A DNA stretch of 64,000 nucleotides from Tetraselmis striata (GCA_006384855.1 VCJN01002002.1:124001-188000), one strand, 5' to 3'; positions 44,005 through 55,663 are shown, counted from the stretch's first letter. Notes: a model not told the origin generated them from the letters alone. A program made the numbers and translations.

Positions 44005-47000
44005 ATGGGTTGCGCCACCAGCCTGCCGGAGGACGAGTTCGTACCTCCGCCCAGTCGGCAGCCGGCCAACGGGGAGAATGGCGCTGGTCCGAAGAAGTCG
44101 GGCGGCGCCGGCGCGAAGCCGCCGGCCTCGCCCCAGCCGGCAATGCCGCTAGGCTCCAGTCCAGAAATTTCACAAGGAGGTTTCGGCGGCGGCGGCAGTG
44201 GGTTCCAGCAGAACCCGCTGATGGCGGGGGTGAGCCCACCCGCCGGCGGCGGGCCGCCGATGTCACCCGGGAGCGGCGGGGTCCCAGCGCAATCAGCGCA
44301 GGCGGCGTTCGCCGCGGCGATGGCCTCCGCACCGCGGCCGGCGCAGGGCCTAGACGCGGACGGCACGCCGCTGGGCCTCATCGCGCACTTCCCCAAGAAC
44401 GGCCCCCTCAAGCTGCCCGAGTACAAGGAGCGGCTGGTGACGAGCAACGGCACGCAGCGGGTGGAACTCGCCGGCACCGGCTGCACGCTCACGTACGCCT
44501 ACGTCACGCAGCGCGGCTACTACCCCGAGGCGCCCGATAAGACCAATCAGGACTCCTTCTGTGTGATGACCAACTTTGGCGGCGATCTGGAGCAGATGTT
44601 CTTTGGTGTGTTTGACGGACACGGCGAGTTTGGGACGCAGTGCTCGCAGTTCGCGCGCCGGAAGGTGGGCAATCCGCATGCCCTCGCCCTCTCCGGGGAG
44701 GGAAAATCCGCTACTTCCACCCTCCCTCGCCCGCTCTGCTAGATAAACCCATCGCCCTTACGAAGAAACTCCAGTCACCCCTCGTTCATCGGAAAGGACG
44801 GGCGCCGTTCATACCCTTTCAGCGCGACCCTGGTTTTGGAAGATGGGGAAGCCCCCCCCCCCCCCCCCCACCACCACTTCCCCCACTCGGCGTGTTGCTG
44901 AATCATAGGCAGACGTGTTACCAGAGCAACGGACCGTTTTCAGGGCATGCAACTCCTTGTCTGGCAACAAAGGGCAACACTCCTTCTCATCACACGACCT
45001 GTCTTCCTGTGCGGTTCTCTCTTACCAGCAAGCCAACCTCCCCTCATGGCGCCAAATAGGCTGGCAGCGCTCACCGCCCCCCCCCCCCCCCCCCCCCCCC
45101 CACCCCCCCCACCCCTTCCCCTATCCTTCTTTTTCCAGGTTCCAGAAAATTTTGTTCGTGACAACAATTTTGAGACCTACCCGGAGGTGGCGTACCACAA
45201 CGGGTTTGTGATCACCAACCAGCAGCTGCATTCATCAGACACGGACGACACCATGAGCGGCACCACCGGCATCACCACGCTGCTTCGGGGCCGCACGCTC
45301 TACACCGCCAACGTCGGCGACTCGCGCGCGCTGGTGGCGGAGCGACAGGGCGGCGAGCTCGTAGCGATTGATCTCTCGTCGGATCAGACGCCCTTCCGGT
45401 GAGGCGCCGCCTCCCTGTCCTCTCCACTCCCCCCATCCGGTCCGCACCTCACGAACCTACAAGTTATCGCTTCCCAGCAACCCATGGGGCACCCTCAAGC
45501 CCCCTCCCCCCCTAATTCCCCGCCGTCGCTGCTTCAGCTCGACCCTCACCCTGCCACTCGCGCTCCCCATGCACCCTCCTGCCATGATATGCGCCGCATG
45601 CACCACAAGCACCCGCCCGCCTGAGCCCCCCCCCCCTCCCCTTCTTCGCTCCACGTTCGCCCCGCAGGCGAGATGAGTGCGCGCGCGTTCGAAAGTACGG
45701 CGCACGCGTGCTCACGCTGGACCAGCTCGAGGGGCTCAAGGTGCGCCGCCCGTCCTATACTTTTCGGATCATCAGGCTGCCTGGAGTGGGTCTTGCCTGA
45801 TGGGAGGAGGGGGATGGGGGGGGGGGCTGGGGGGGGGGCTGGGACAGCTGCTCTGCGGTATGGCATGAAATTATGGGTTGCTGCATACTTGAACCGGTCA
45901 TATGCGCGCGGCCCCCAGCACGCACGGCCAACCCCGTGACAAGCCGTAATCCCACCCCTGCCGCGCGCGCCCCTGGATGCCCACACTAGGCCCGGTCGGG
46001 ATAGGCACCCGGTATCTTTTTCATGCGATGCGCACAGGTATATACGCGCGAATGTATTTCCCGGCCTGTGACGTATGCAGCAACCCAGGCTCACATGGCC
46101 GGCGCTGCCGCAGCTGCAGAGCAGCACGGGGTGGCGGCCGCAGTGACAGTTGCGAGGGTGGCTGCTCTCTGTGGGAGGTTGCCGCCCGTGCAGTCTGCGT
46201 CCGATCCGGGCACGGTGCCCTCCCGACACATCGTCACCCACTCGAAATAAGTATAGAGGCGGAAGTAGGGAGGGTGCCCCTTGTCTGTCCCGGCCGCCGT
46301 CTCCGTGAAGGGCAGGAAGCATGGACTAAAGGCATTGTCAACCGGTTTTCTCTCTCCCTTTTCACCGTCACGCAACCGGCGGTTGGAGCCTCATACAGAG
46401 GCCGGGCGTCGCGTGAGAGCTGCGCGCACTAAACCCTCGCCGCCGACTCCGGCCCGCGCAGGACCCCAACGTCGAGTGCTGGGGCACAGAGGAGGAAGAC
46501 GACGGCGACCCGCCGCGCCTGTGGGCGCACAACGGCATGTACCCCGGCACCGCCTTCACCCGGAGCATTGGCGACATGGGTGCCCCCCCTCTCCCCTCCC
46601 CCCCCCCCTTTGCCTGGTGCCCGTGCTCTCAACCCCCTCCCCCCTGTCCCGCCCCCCTCTCACCCCTGCTGTGCCCCGGTGGCGCCGCAGCGGCGGAGCG
46701 CATCGGCGTGGTGGCGGACCCGGAGGTGTCCATAAAGAATCTAGAGAAGAACGTGGAGTTTCTGGTGCTGGCCAGCGACGGCGTGTTTGAGTTCATGTCG
46801 AGCCAGACCGTCGTGAACATGGTGAGAGCCGCACATCTTTTAATTGGAGCCGGGTGGCTGCCCGGGGCACTGGGTGGGTCATCGGGTTCCGCCGGGTTGC
46901 ACTGAGGGGGGGGGGGGGGGGGGGGGGGGCTGAGCATGATGCGCGCCTGCCGTGCGCCAGGTCGCGAGCTACGACGACCCGCAGGAGGCGGCGCTGGCAG

Positions 47001-50000
47001 TGACCGCGGAGGCGTACAACCTGTGGCTGCAGTATGAGACGCGCACGGACGACATCACCATCATCGTCATCAAGTTCGCGGGCATGGAGGACCAGGCCGC
47101 GCCCAGCGACTCGGCCGCCGGCGTCGCCAAGGCCGCCAACGACGTGGGCACGCCGGAGCGCAACACGCTGACGCGCCGCCAGACCTGGGGCGACAAGGAC
47201 CCCAAGCAGCTCACCAGCCCCGTGCTCGCGGACGAGGATGAGGTGCCGCCCAGACCACCTGCCCACGTGCCACGCCCGGCGCTGTTCCCCTCCATGTGCA
47301 GGCCTTTGTGCCCCTGTCCACCCCCCCCCCCCCCCCCCCCACCCCCCCCCCATTGCATCGCACAGCAAATGCAGTCAGCTGCGCTGGGCGAGCGGCACCG
47401 CATGCGCTGATGCTTAGCATACCTGTCGCTCCATGTCACTTTCCGACACGAAAGCTTCGACACGCCAAGAGTACATGGACCGGCTCCATCCCTGCTGCCT
47501 TGCGCTGCTCCCCGGCATGTGCCGTTGATGACAATAGTGCGGATACGAACGGCGACTTATACCATACATGAGAAGGATAAGGAGGTTTGCGATGATGTTG
47601 AAACGTGTCGCACTACAGCTTAGCGAGGGAGCTCGGAAACCTTCACTTGTTCACTTGTGGTTCACTTGTGGGGTCCCTTATGTGTGCTTCGCCGATGCGC
47701 CGCCCCCGGCCGCAGGACGACGCGGAGTACCAGCCGCCCAAGCTGCCCGCCAAGACGCAGGACGAGATCAAGATGCTGGAGGACGCGGTGAAGAGCAACT
47801 TTCTGTTCTCGCACCTCAACATGATGCAGCGCCTGCTGCTCTTCAACGTCATGGTCAAGCGCCACATCATCCCCGGCGAGGTGGTCATCCGGCAGGGCGA
47901 GCGCGGCGACCACTTTTACGTGGTGGAGGAGGGCCAGTTCGACGTTCTCGTGTTCCAGGTGCGCTGCCTTCATCCCTGTACCTACTCACTGCCCGCCGCA
48001 TCCCGGCGCTGCGGTACACCTGTCCAAAAACAAACCAGGGCGAAACGCTTTATCACCCTACATTCGGTCATACACTTGTCCAAAAGCAAAGTGAGGCAAA
48101 AGGCACTATTCCCCCCCTACCCCCCCACTCCCCCCCCCCCCCCCCCTATTGGCTGCCATACACCTGTCCAAAAACAAACCAAGGCGAAACGGTTTATCCC
48201 TCTACTGCCCGCTTCCCGGCTGCGGTACACCTGCCCAAAAAGAAACTGAGGCAAAGCACCTCTACTGCTCTCCATACACCTGTCCAAAAACATATTGAGG
48301 CAAAAGGCCTTGTCCCTCTACTGGCCGCCATACACCTGTCCAAAAATAAACTGAGGCAAAAGGCCATATCCCCCTACTGCCTGCCATACACCTGTCCAAA
48401 AACAATTTGAGGCCAAGTGCCGTGTTCCCCCTACTTGCCGCCATACACCTGTCCAAAAACATATTGAGGAAAAGGCCTTGTCCTCCTACTGCCCGCCATA
48501 CAACTGTCCAAAAACAAATTGTGGCAAAGTGCCGTGTTCCCCCTACTGGCCGCCATACACCTGTCCAAAAACATATTGAGGAAAAGGCCTTGTCCTCCTA
48601 CTGCCCGCCATACACCTGTCCAAAAACAAATTGTGGCAAAAGGCCTTATCCCATACTGCCCGCCATACACCTGTCCAAAAATAAACTGAGGGAAAGTGCA
48701 TTATCCTTCTACTGCCTGCCATACACCTGTCCAAAAACAATCTGAGGCAAAGTACCTTATCCCCCTGCTGCCCGCCATACACCTGTCCAAAAACAGATTA
48801 AGGCAAAAAGCCTTGTCCCTCTACTGCTTCCCGCTACCCGCTACGCCCCACAACCTTAAACGCTCAGATCAGCCGGTGCCATTACTATTTGATTTGCCTC
48901 GTATTTGGGCTGCATGTAACCTATGAGGACATTCGCTATATTTCCGCGATGGTATCGTCGGCATTTGACGACTGGCCGATAGGGCGGGTCCCCATTCGCA
49001 ATTGTTCTCGTTTCACCTCGCCGGCATTCTGTCGTTCTTCCAAAAGTACCAAGTCGAAGCCACTGACTGGGATGGGCGTGAAATGGCATAGCCGCCGGCT
49101 CGCGAACCATTCACCGCTCCATTGGCCACCGTGTCTCCATTCCTGGAGACCGACACCGCTCCCCGAGCATTGCTGCCTGCACAGACGCTGCTCGATCCAG
49201 GAGGCGGGTGACAAAGCAGCAAGCCGGGGCGGCTACGGATGCCGCCCAGGCAGTACAAACATGCGGACTTTAAGCGTCTAGGGGTTCATCAGATGGTACT
49301 TTCTGAAATGAGTTTGTACCGATTCCGGTATTAGTTGATCTAAATTAGGACAAGAAAGATGGGCACTGTCTTGCCGGTGCATTTTTTTGAACCCTGTCGG
49401 CACCTGTATTGGAATGACATCCCCCCCCCCCCCCCCCCCCCCTGCTTTGATCGGCAGGGTGATGCGCCGGCAGAGCTGGTGCACACGTACCACGCGACCC
49501 CAGGGCAGCACCCCTCCTTTGGCGAGCTGGCGCTCATGTACGGCAAACCGCGCGCCGCCACGGTGGTGGCGCGAACCCAAGGTTGGCAGAGCAGCCCTCC
49601 CCCCCCCCCCCCCCCACCACCACCATCCCATCCAAGCGGCCTGCCGCTGCAGAGTGCAGAGGTTTGCTCTGCAGAGGCAAAATCAGAGAGTGCCGGCAGG
49701 GCTGATTTCGACCACTCGCCAGGGAATGCATGGGCGTCCTGCTCCCCTTTTTGCTATGTTTGGGGAACAAGGGAAGGGGGGGGGGGGGGGGGGCACTGAG
49801 GGATGCCGCTGCTAGGGTCGCTGTGGGAGCTGGACCGGCGGGCGTTCCGCACTGTGATGCACAAGCGCGACCCCAAGGTCATCATGAAGCTGCTGCAGAA
49901 CGTGGAGGTGCCCCCCCCCCCCCCCCCCCCTCCCGAATTCCCGTCTGCCATTCCCCGCAAACCGGCGGCCGCCTCCTCCGCGCGGTCAGCCCCAGCTCCG

Positions 50001-53000
50001 AGCGAGGCATGACGAGCCACATCGACCGCCCCCGGCAGGTGCTGGAGCCGCTGAGCATCGGGCAGCTGCAGCGCATGGCGGACATGATGCACTCGGTCAC
50101 CTTCCACGACGGCGACGTGATCGTGCGCCAGGGCGAGCTGGGCTCGGAGTTTTACGCCATCGTGTCTGGGGAGGTCGTCTGCACGGTCCGGAAGAACCCC
50201 GACAATGAGGTCCCCCCCCCCCCTCCCCTCTCTACACCCCTCTTCCTGCCCCAGAGCGGACACGTAGGGCCTGACCAGGGCCCCGTATAAGTCTTCACTG
50301 AGACTCTGGGCGGGGGCGGGTGCCCCAGCTTTACCGAATCATCCAATGGGGTTTGCGGGTCCCCAAAAAGGAATGAGTTGTTTTGCAGCAATGAGTCGGA
50401 AGATCCGTGTGGAACTCGTGGTGTATTCTCAGATGTTTCAAGATGTATGTAGTGTTTCGAATTTCTAACAATGCACGTAGACTTTTCCTTAATAAACGAG
50501 CAATGCAAACTCAAACAATGTACTTTGCGCTTTCTGAAATTGATTCGGAAAACGACTCAGATGTATCTGTCAGTCTTCCTTCCAAAACTCTAATCCACCT
50601 ATTCCATCATATTTTGTTTATTTTATTTGCAATTGCCGAAGTTGCATCCTTCTGGGGCCTTAGAAACGACAGCCTACCGCAACCCCCAAAGCGCTCCCGA
50701 CTCGCCTGCGCACACTTCCTGTCAAGCTCTTGCCACCACGTCGCCGTACTCTTGTGCATAGCCGGCACAACCTGCAGGTACACCATCCGGCCACGCATTT
50801 ATTCGCATGAGAGAATCAAACTCAATTCCAGCCGCGCGCTGCAAATCAGGCACTTTGAGCCGATTTACGAACAGGTGGGACGACCTCGGCTGCCGTAGCG
50901 GAAAGCCGTTGATTCTCGTGTTTATTTTCATACGATCGCCATCAGCGACGGAATCGGCCCTCTAGCTGTTGCACGGCATTGGGGTCCGAACATGGACACT
51001 TGCAGCCAACGGCGACGCTCCGTGGGTGAGCCCCACCCCGGGGTTGGCTGCTGAGGCGGTGGCGCTGCGTTGGGCCCCGGCAGTCGGAGGACGCGCGGGA
51101 GGTGCTGCGCCTGGGGCAGTTTCAGTACTTTGGCGAGCGGGCGCTGGTGTCGTCGGAGGGGCGCGGCGCCAACGTGATCGCCAAGGGGCGCGTGGAGCTG
51201 CTGACCATCAGCCGCTTTGAGCTGGATAGCCTGGTGGGCACGCTGGCGGAGATCCGGGCGTACCGCGAGAGTTGGATGGAGCGCGCGCAGGTGGCGCACG
51301 AGGTCATGCTGCAGCGTGCCGCCAAGAGCCTCAGCGCCCCCTTCAGCCTCTCCAGCCTCACCTGCGATGGTGTGCTCTACACCGAGGAGGTCCGCCCCCC
51401 TCCCCCTTTGTGCCCCCCAACTCAACTGCTACCCAGCGTACACCCCCTCGCTCTCTTTAGCACCTCTATTCCTAACGGGAGCCGACGCACCGATACGCAC
51501 CCTTATCTCAACTTGGGCTTATTGATTGCAACCTATGAGAGGATTCGCCATAGTTCCGCCACAGTTTCGTCGGCATTTGACCTCTGGCAGGCGGGGCGGG
51601 TCCTTATTTGCAGTGTTTGAACTTTGAAATATGTTACAACTTTATCCGTGCCAGTCTTACATCGAGACATGCGAGCTTTCTTGCGGTTCCAGCCGCATGA
51701 ACCCGCATAGGGTTGGCCGCAGCCCGTAGCATGCAGCCCTCTGAAGGCCGAGTCCCTAAACCTAAAAGAGTGGTGATGTCCTCACCCCTTCCCTCCCTCC
51801 CTCCCCTCCCCTGGCCCTCCAGGTGGCAGGGCGGGGGTGTGGTCTAGTGCACGCCCTTTTGGCAAGTTTATCCCAGTGCTTTTCGCTCAATGTGCGTTGT
51901 GTAGTTCTTGTTCTCATTGCCGCGCCGGCACCCTTAGGGCTTGTCACCGTAGTTCGGCCCCGATGCGTGATGCCAAGGAGGCAGTTGCGCCTCATCGTGA
52001 GCATCGCCTCGCCGGGCCAAAGACTGAGGCTATGTGGTATTCGGTCGTGCGCAAGCCCATTTGACGCCCATTTGACTGAATCACGTCGACACAAGTTCGG
52101 TTCTGCTTCGCATCAAAATCGTAATTAAACTCTGTTTGACGCTTTTATGGGAGATAGACTCAACGCCTGAAAGTGGCATAAGCACGCGGACTATTGGGTG
52201 GACATAAGCACGTGGACTATTGCAGGTTTCTCGCGGCCATAACGCATGCCTGCGGCACCTTGTGTTACGTTTCTGTGCCACAAACCCAAGTCAGATTGGC
52301 GCACTTGGGTTGCGTTCCCAAGTTTAGCTGCATTCTCAGGTGAAGGCGCTGCCTCGCTTAGCTTGTGGTAGGCTACGTGACCCACAGAAATTCCGCGAAG
52401 TTTTCGCGTCACTTAGTAAACTTAATTAAGTTGGCTTAAGTAATTTCTTTAGCTTAATTAAGTTGGCTACATTAAGTGGTTCAGTTTAATTAAGTCATAT
52501 TAATAATTAAGTTTTCATCTTTATAAAGTTGGCTTAAGAAAGTTGTTGGCTTAAGAAAGTTGTGCAGCTTAGTTAAGTTGTCTCAGTTAATTTGATCAGC
52601 GTTATTAAGTTGGCTTGTTTGAGTTGTTCAGCTTAACTAAGTTGGCTTAGTTATGTTGAACAGCGTGGCTTGATTCAAGTACTCGCGCGCACCCCTGGTG
52701 TGCTGCATATCCTGAGCCGACACGCGCCTGGACTCCCCTGGGGCGCATCGCTGACCGGCGGCGGTGGCGCAGGTGCTGGCGGTGGCGCTGATGGCCGTGG
52801 AGGAGGTGGGGCGGCACATCGTGCGCCTGGTGTCGGTCTCGGACACAGTGGCGCTGGGCCACCAGTCGCAGATCGTGCGCGCCGGCACGATCGCGCGCAC
52901 GCTGCCGACCTCGCTGTTTGTGCCGCCCGTGATCAAAACGCTCCGGAACCAGGTGCGCCCCGCCCCGGCCGCCGGACGAGTCAGGCGATGGAGAGTCTCC

Positions 53001-55446
53001 GCCACCCTGCCCGGCTGCCAGCCCTGTAGGGCTTTCAAAACTATGGCTGCCGACGCATGCATAGGAACCCTATGTTATCAACCTCATATTATGTGCATTA
53101 TATAAGTATACCATTAAACCAGGGACCTAGCATTCTTATAGGTATTACTAGAATACTAGTGTAACTAGGATACTATTCTCATAAGTATACTCGTGTCAAA
53201 ACATTATGAGTATTATCAGCCTCAGATCGGTCGTGCATGCCAACCTATAAAAACATCCGCCATACTTCCGCCGTTAATCATTGCAGCAATATGCGTCACA
53301 CTTTTACGTTGGGGATCCCTTGCCTCATTTTCAGGGGCGGGGGGGGCGGGGGGGGGGGGGGGCGGGGGGGGGGGAAACCGATGATATCCCGCAACCCCAA
53401 GGCATGGGCACGGTGTTTGTATGAGCACCTGCACATTGTGGCGCGCCGCTTGTGGGGACTGATCGCCGGCTCCCCATCGGCCGGGCGCCCGCAGGCTGTG
53501 ATGGCGGACGTGCTGCTGCTGGAGACGGCGTGCCCGCTGTCGGGGCTGTCCAAGGACGGCAAGCCGCTGCCGGAGGACGCGGCGCAGTTCATGCTGGCGG
53601 GCGCCGTGATTGCGCTGGAGCACATGCACATGTTTAGCCTCGTCTATCGCGGGCTCTCCCACGGCACGCTGCTCATCACCAAGTCCTCAGAGCACAGCCT
53701 GCCGGGATACGTGCAGGTGCCCCCCCCCCCGCCCCCCCTCTGTCGGAAGGGACACTAAGGGGAGTAACGCAAACCCTGCTAGACCCTACCCTCAATACCC
53801 GCGGTAAGTTCACCACGGGTGCCGCCGCGATATCATAAGGACACTGCGAATGAGGACCCGCCCTGCTGGCCAGAGGTCAAGTGCCGACGAAACCACATAT
53901 AGCGGGGCCGTAGCGGGTGTTCTTATAGGTTAATAAGATATGTTTGAGCCTCGTATAGGGTTCTCTATAGGGTTCTCCAAGGGTTCTTTAGGTGCGCCGG
54001 CACCCGCAGTCATCGCGGTTTGCGGCCTCCGATGGAGTCCCAACACCGTGTGCACTTTGGCTGATTGAAGCCTGATGCAGCGGCAAGAGCAAGGTGATTG
54101 ACTGCCTGGCAACATGACCTAGCATGAGTAGGTCTTTAGCAAGCAGGGTATATTCCGTATGGAGGCTTTCACTGGAGGGGGGTTGCCCTGCCGAGGCATG
54201 GCCACCGCTATGAACCACAGTCTATGTGAACTGACCCCACCCCCCTTTCCCCCCGCCTCCGCCCCCGCCAGGTGGTGGACCTGCGCTACGCCAAGGCAGT
54301 GGAGGGGCGCACCTTCTCCGTGGTCGGTCCCTCGGAGTACCTCGCCCCAGAGGTCATCGCCGGCCACGGCGCCACCGAGGCGTGCGACTGGTGCGCCCCA
54401 TCCCCCTCCCCCCCCCCCCCCTCCTCCCCGCGACGACGGAGAGGAAAACGATATACGTCTTGAAATACACAAGAGTATTGACCACGAATACCGCACTGAT
54501 CTTCCGACTCGCTGCTGCGCCGCAGGGGGGGGGGGGACTCAGTCGGTACGGTGACTATGTGACGTTGCTAGGGCTACAGCACCCAGATTTCCCGATTGGG
54601 ACCGAGCGATGCCAGTTAGCTACCCCCAGGCCTGCAGGCTGGGCGCCTTTAACCATGCCATACCATGTGTGACATTGCGCCGGGTATCGTAACTTGTCAC
54701 CACAGGCTGGGGTTGGGGCGTCAAGGTTAAATATTAGGGCTTGATGAATTATACCCTAAGGTCATCAATGGATTGATCCAATCCAATCCCATCTATTCTG
54801 TTCTAAACAAACGCAATCCAGCCCGATTCAGTCCAATCCAATCTAGTCTAATCCAATCTAATGTAATCTAATATAGTATAATGTTAGCTTATCTAATCTA
54901 ATGGAATCTCATGCAATCCAATGCAGTCTAGTCTAATCTGGCGCAATCTAATCTCATCTAAATGGTTCAAGCTTGGAAGGCGTGGCACGGACCGGGGTCA
55001 TGGTCGCTGTGCAAACCCTGACTAAGACCCTACGTTGCCCTGCCTGCAGGTGGGCGCTCGGCGTGCTGGCGTACTGGATGATGCACGGCGCGACTCCCTT
55101 TGCGCGGCCGGGCGACGACGACCTGCGCATCTGCAAGCGCGTGCAGGAGTACCGCGCGGAGGACCTCAACATGCCGCCCAGCATCTCGCCCAACATGGAG
55201 CTCCTGCTCGCGCAGCTGCTGCAGCCCGACCCGCTCATGCGGCTGGGCACCACCGCCGGCTGCGTGAAGGCCATCAAGGCGCACCCCTTCTTCGAGGGCG
55301 TCGACTGGGAGGCGCTCATGGACGGCACGTTGCCGCCGCCAGACAGCCTGGTGGACATGCTGGAGCAGTGGGACGACTACACCGACCCCAGCTGCTTCAA
55401 CCCGCAGCCCTATTCGGGCGACACGTCCTGGCTGGACACCTTCTGA
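44005..55446 (+). CDS. PP2C / cyclic-nucleotide-binding / kinase-like fusion protein
   Basis: Fifteen exons: 44005-44664, 45139-45398, 45668-45740, 46462-46579, 46691-46821, 46961-47242, 47716-47958, 49458-49581, 49816-49907, 50039-50209, 51084-51389, 52773-52952, 53495-53716, 54272-54390, 55050-55446, in frame to 1125 residues, the size of the land-plant PP2C/CNB/kinase proteins. MGCATS suggests myristoylation and palmitoylation. PP2C (about 120-480): [56 protein letters not shown] and TDDITIIV, with metal-binding Asp intact. [24 protein letters not shown] with [35 protein letters not shown] with [16 protein letters not shown]. The kinase lobe has [13 protein letters not shown] for [18 protein letters not shown] for DFG, then SEYLAPEV and [15 protein letters not shown]: a probable pseudokinase. 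It likely acts at membranes as a cyclic-nucleotide-controlled Ser/Thr phosphatase. Confidence 0.93.
48013..48835. repeat. 56 bp minisatellite, about 14 units
   Basis: In PP2C-fusion intron 7. The unit starts ATACACCTGTCCAAAAACAA, passes through TTGAGGCAAAAGGCCTTGTC and ends CCCCTACTGCCCGCC. Units vary at a few positions and one is stretched by a C tract near 48130. The lack of stops in several frames produces false open frames on both strands. Confidence 0.9.
48900..49012 (-). mobile_element. MITE family A, truncated copy in PP2C-fusion intron 7
   Basis: TTTGGGCTGCATGTAACCTA, CGTCGGCATTTGACGACTGG and AGGGCGGGTCCCCATTCGCA match the family. Both terminal inverted repeats are missing or decayed. 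Confidence 0.6.
49599..49793. repeat. C17 and G18 tracts at opposite ends of one intron
   Basis: PP2C-fusion intron 8 (49582-49815) has C17 at 49599-49615, 17 bases after the donor, and G18 at 49776-49793, 22 bases before the acceptor. In the transcript these could pair and bring the splice sites together. Confidence 0.85.
51476..51620 (-). mobile_element. MITE family A, truncated by a family B repeat
   Basis: Begins GGGAGCCGACGCACC and carries GTTTCGTCGGCATTTGACCT and CTGGCAGGCGGGGCGGGTCC. It stops at TTTGCAGTGTT, where family B sequence begins at once. In the intron after exon 11 of the PP2C fusion. Confidence 0.7.
51621..51775 (+). repeat. Dispersed repeat family B copy
   Basis: CTTTGAAATATGTTACAACT, GTGCCAGTCTTACATC, the core GTAGCATGCAGCCCTCTGAA and the AGAGTGGTGATGTCCTCACC end. 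Directly abuts the truncated MITE. Confidence 0.7.
52405..52675. repeat. AT-rich GCTTAATTAAGTTG minisatellite
   Basis: Many imperfect repeats of TTAATTAAGTTGGCTTAAG type, ending about 100 bases before exon 12 of the PP2C fusion. Very different in base composition from the rest of the gene. Confidence 0.8.
53043..53290 (-). mobile_element. MITE family A, interrupted copy
   Basis: The left part GCTGCCGACGCATGCATAGG and the right part GTCGTGCATGCCAACCTATA, then AACATCCGCCATACTTCCGC, are separated by about 150 bases of AT-rich sequence with repeated ATAAGTATAC. In the intron before exon 13 of the PP2C fusion. Confidence 0.5.
53816..54005 (+). mobile_element. MITE family A copy
   Basis: About 190 bp from CACGGGTGCCGCCGCG to GTGCGCCGGCACCCG, with GGACACTGCGAATGAGGACC and CAGAGGTCAAGTGCCGACGA. 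A short direct repeat (AGGGTTCTCTATAGGGTTCT) lies near the right end. In the intron before exon 14. Confidence 0.75.
54770..54960. repeat. Degenerate pentamer array (TAATC type)
   Basis: About 190 bases of five-base-phased AATCC / AATCT / TAATC units within the intron before exon 15, starting around ATTGATCCAATCCAATCC. Confidence 0.85.
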
Positions 55447-55658
55447 GCGCCGGATGGTCCGGGCAACAGCGGCGGCATCATGCCCTCCGCCAGGAGGGGA
55501 GGGGGCGGACAGGGGTGGGCACGCAAATGGGGACTGCCAGCGTGGGCGGGGGCTGGTGCCCCCCTCCCTCCCCCTCCTCCCATCTTGCCAGCTGCTGTCA
55601 GTCCTCTCTTGTGCCCAGTAGGACATTGGCCGCCTTTGGCCCTACAGGGGGCATACCC

Positions 55659-55663
55659 TGTAA
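55659..55663 (+). promoter_or_regulatory. Possible poly(A) signal of the PP2C fusion gene
   Basis: TGTAA about 213 bases past the stop codon. It lies inside repeat family C, so it could equally belong to the repeat. Confidence 0.25.

Noticed and set aside
48262-48782. Open frames of 66-112 codons on both strands with repeated WTGVWRAV-like or CPKTN-like units
   Set aside because: They are translations of the 56 bp minisatellite inside an intron of the PP2C fusion.
48013-48835. Possible CRISPR-like array
   Set aside because: The units are contiguous 56 bp repeats without unique spacers, in an intron of a eukaryotic gene.
44005-55446. Two separate genes, a PP2C and a PKG
   Set aside because: All 15 exons keep reading frame and phase across the junction (exon 6 to 7), no start or stop context separates them, and the same fusion is known in land plants.
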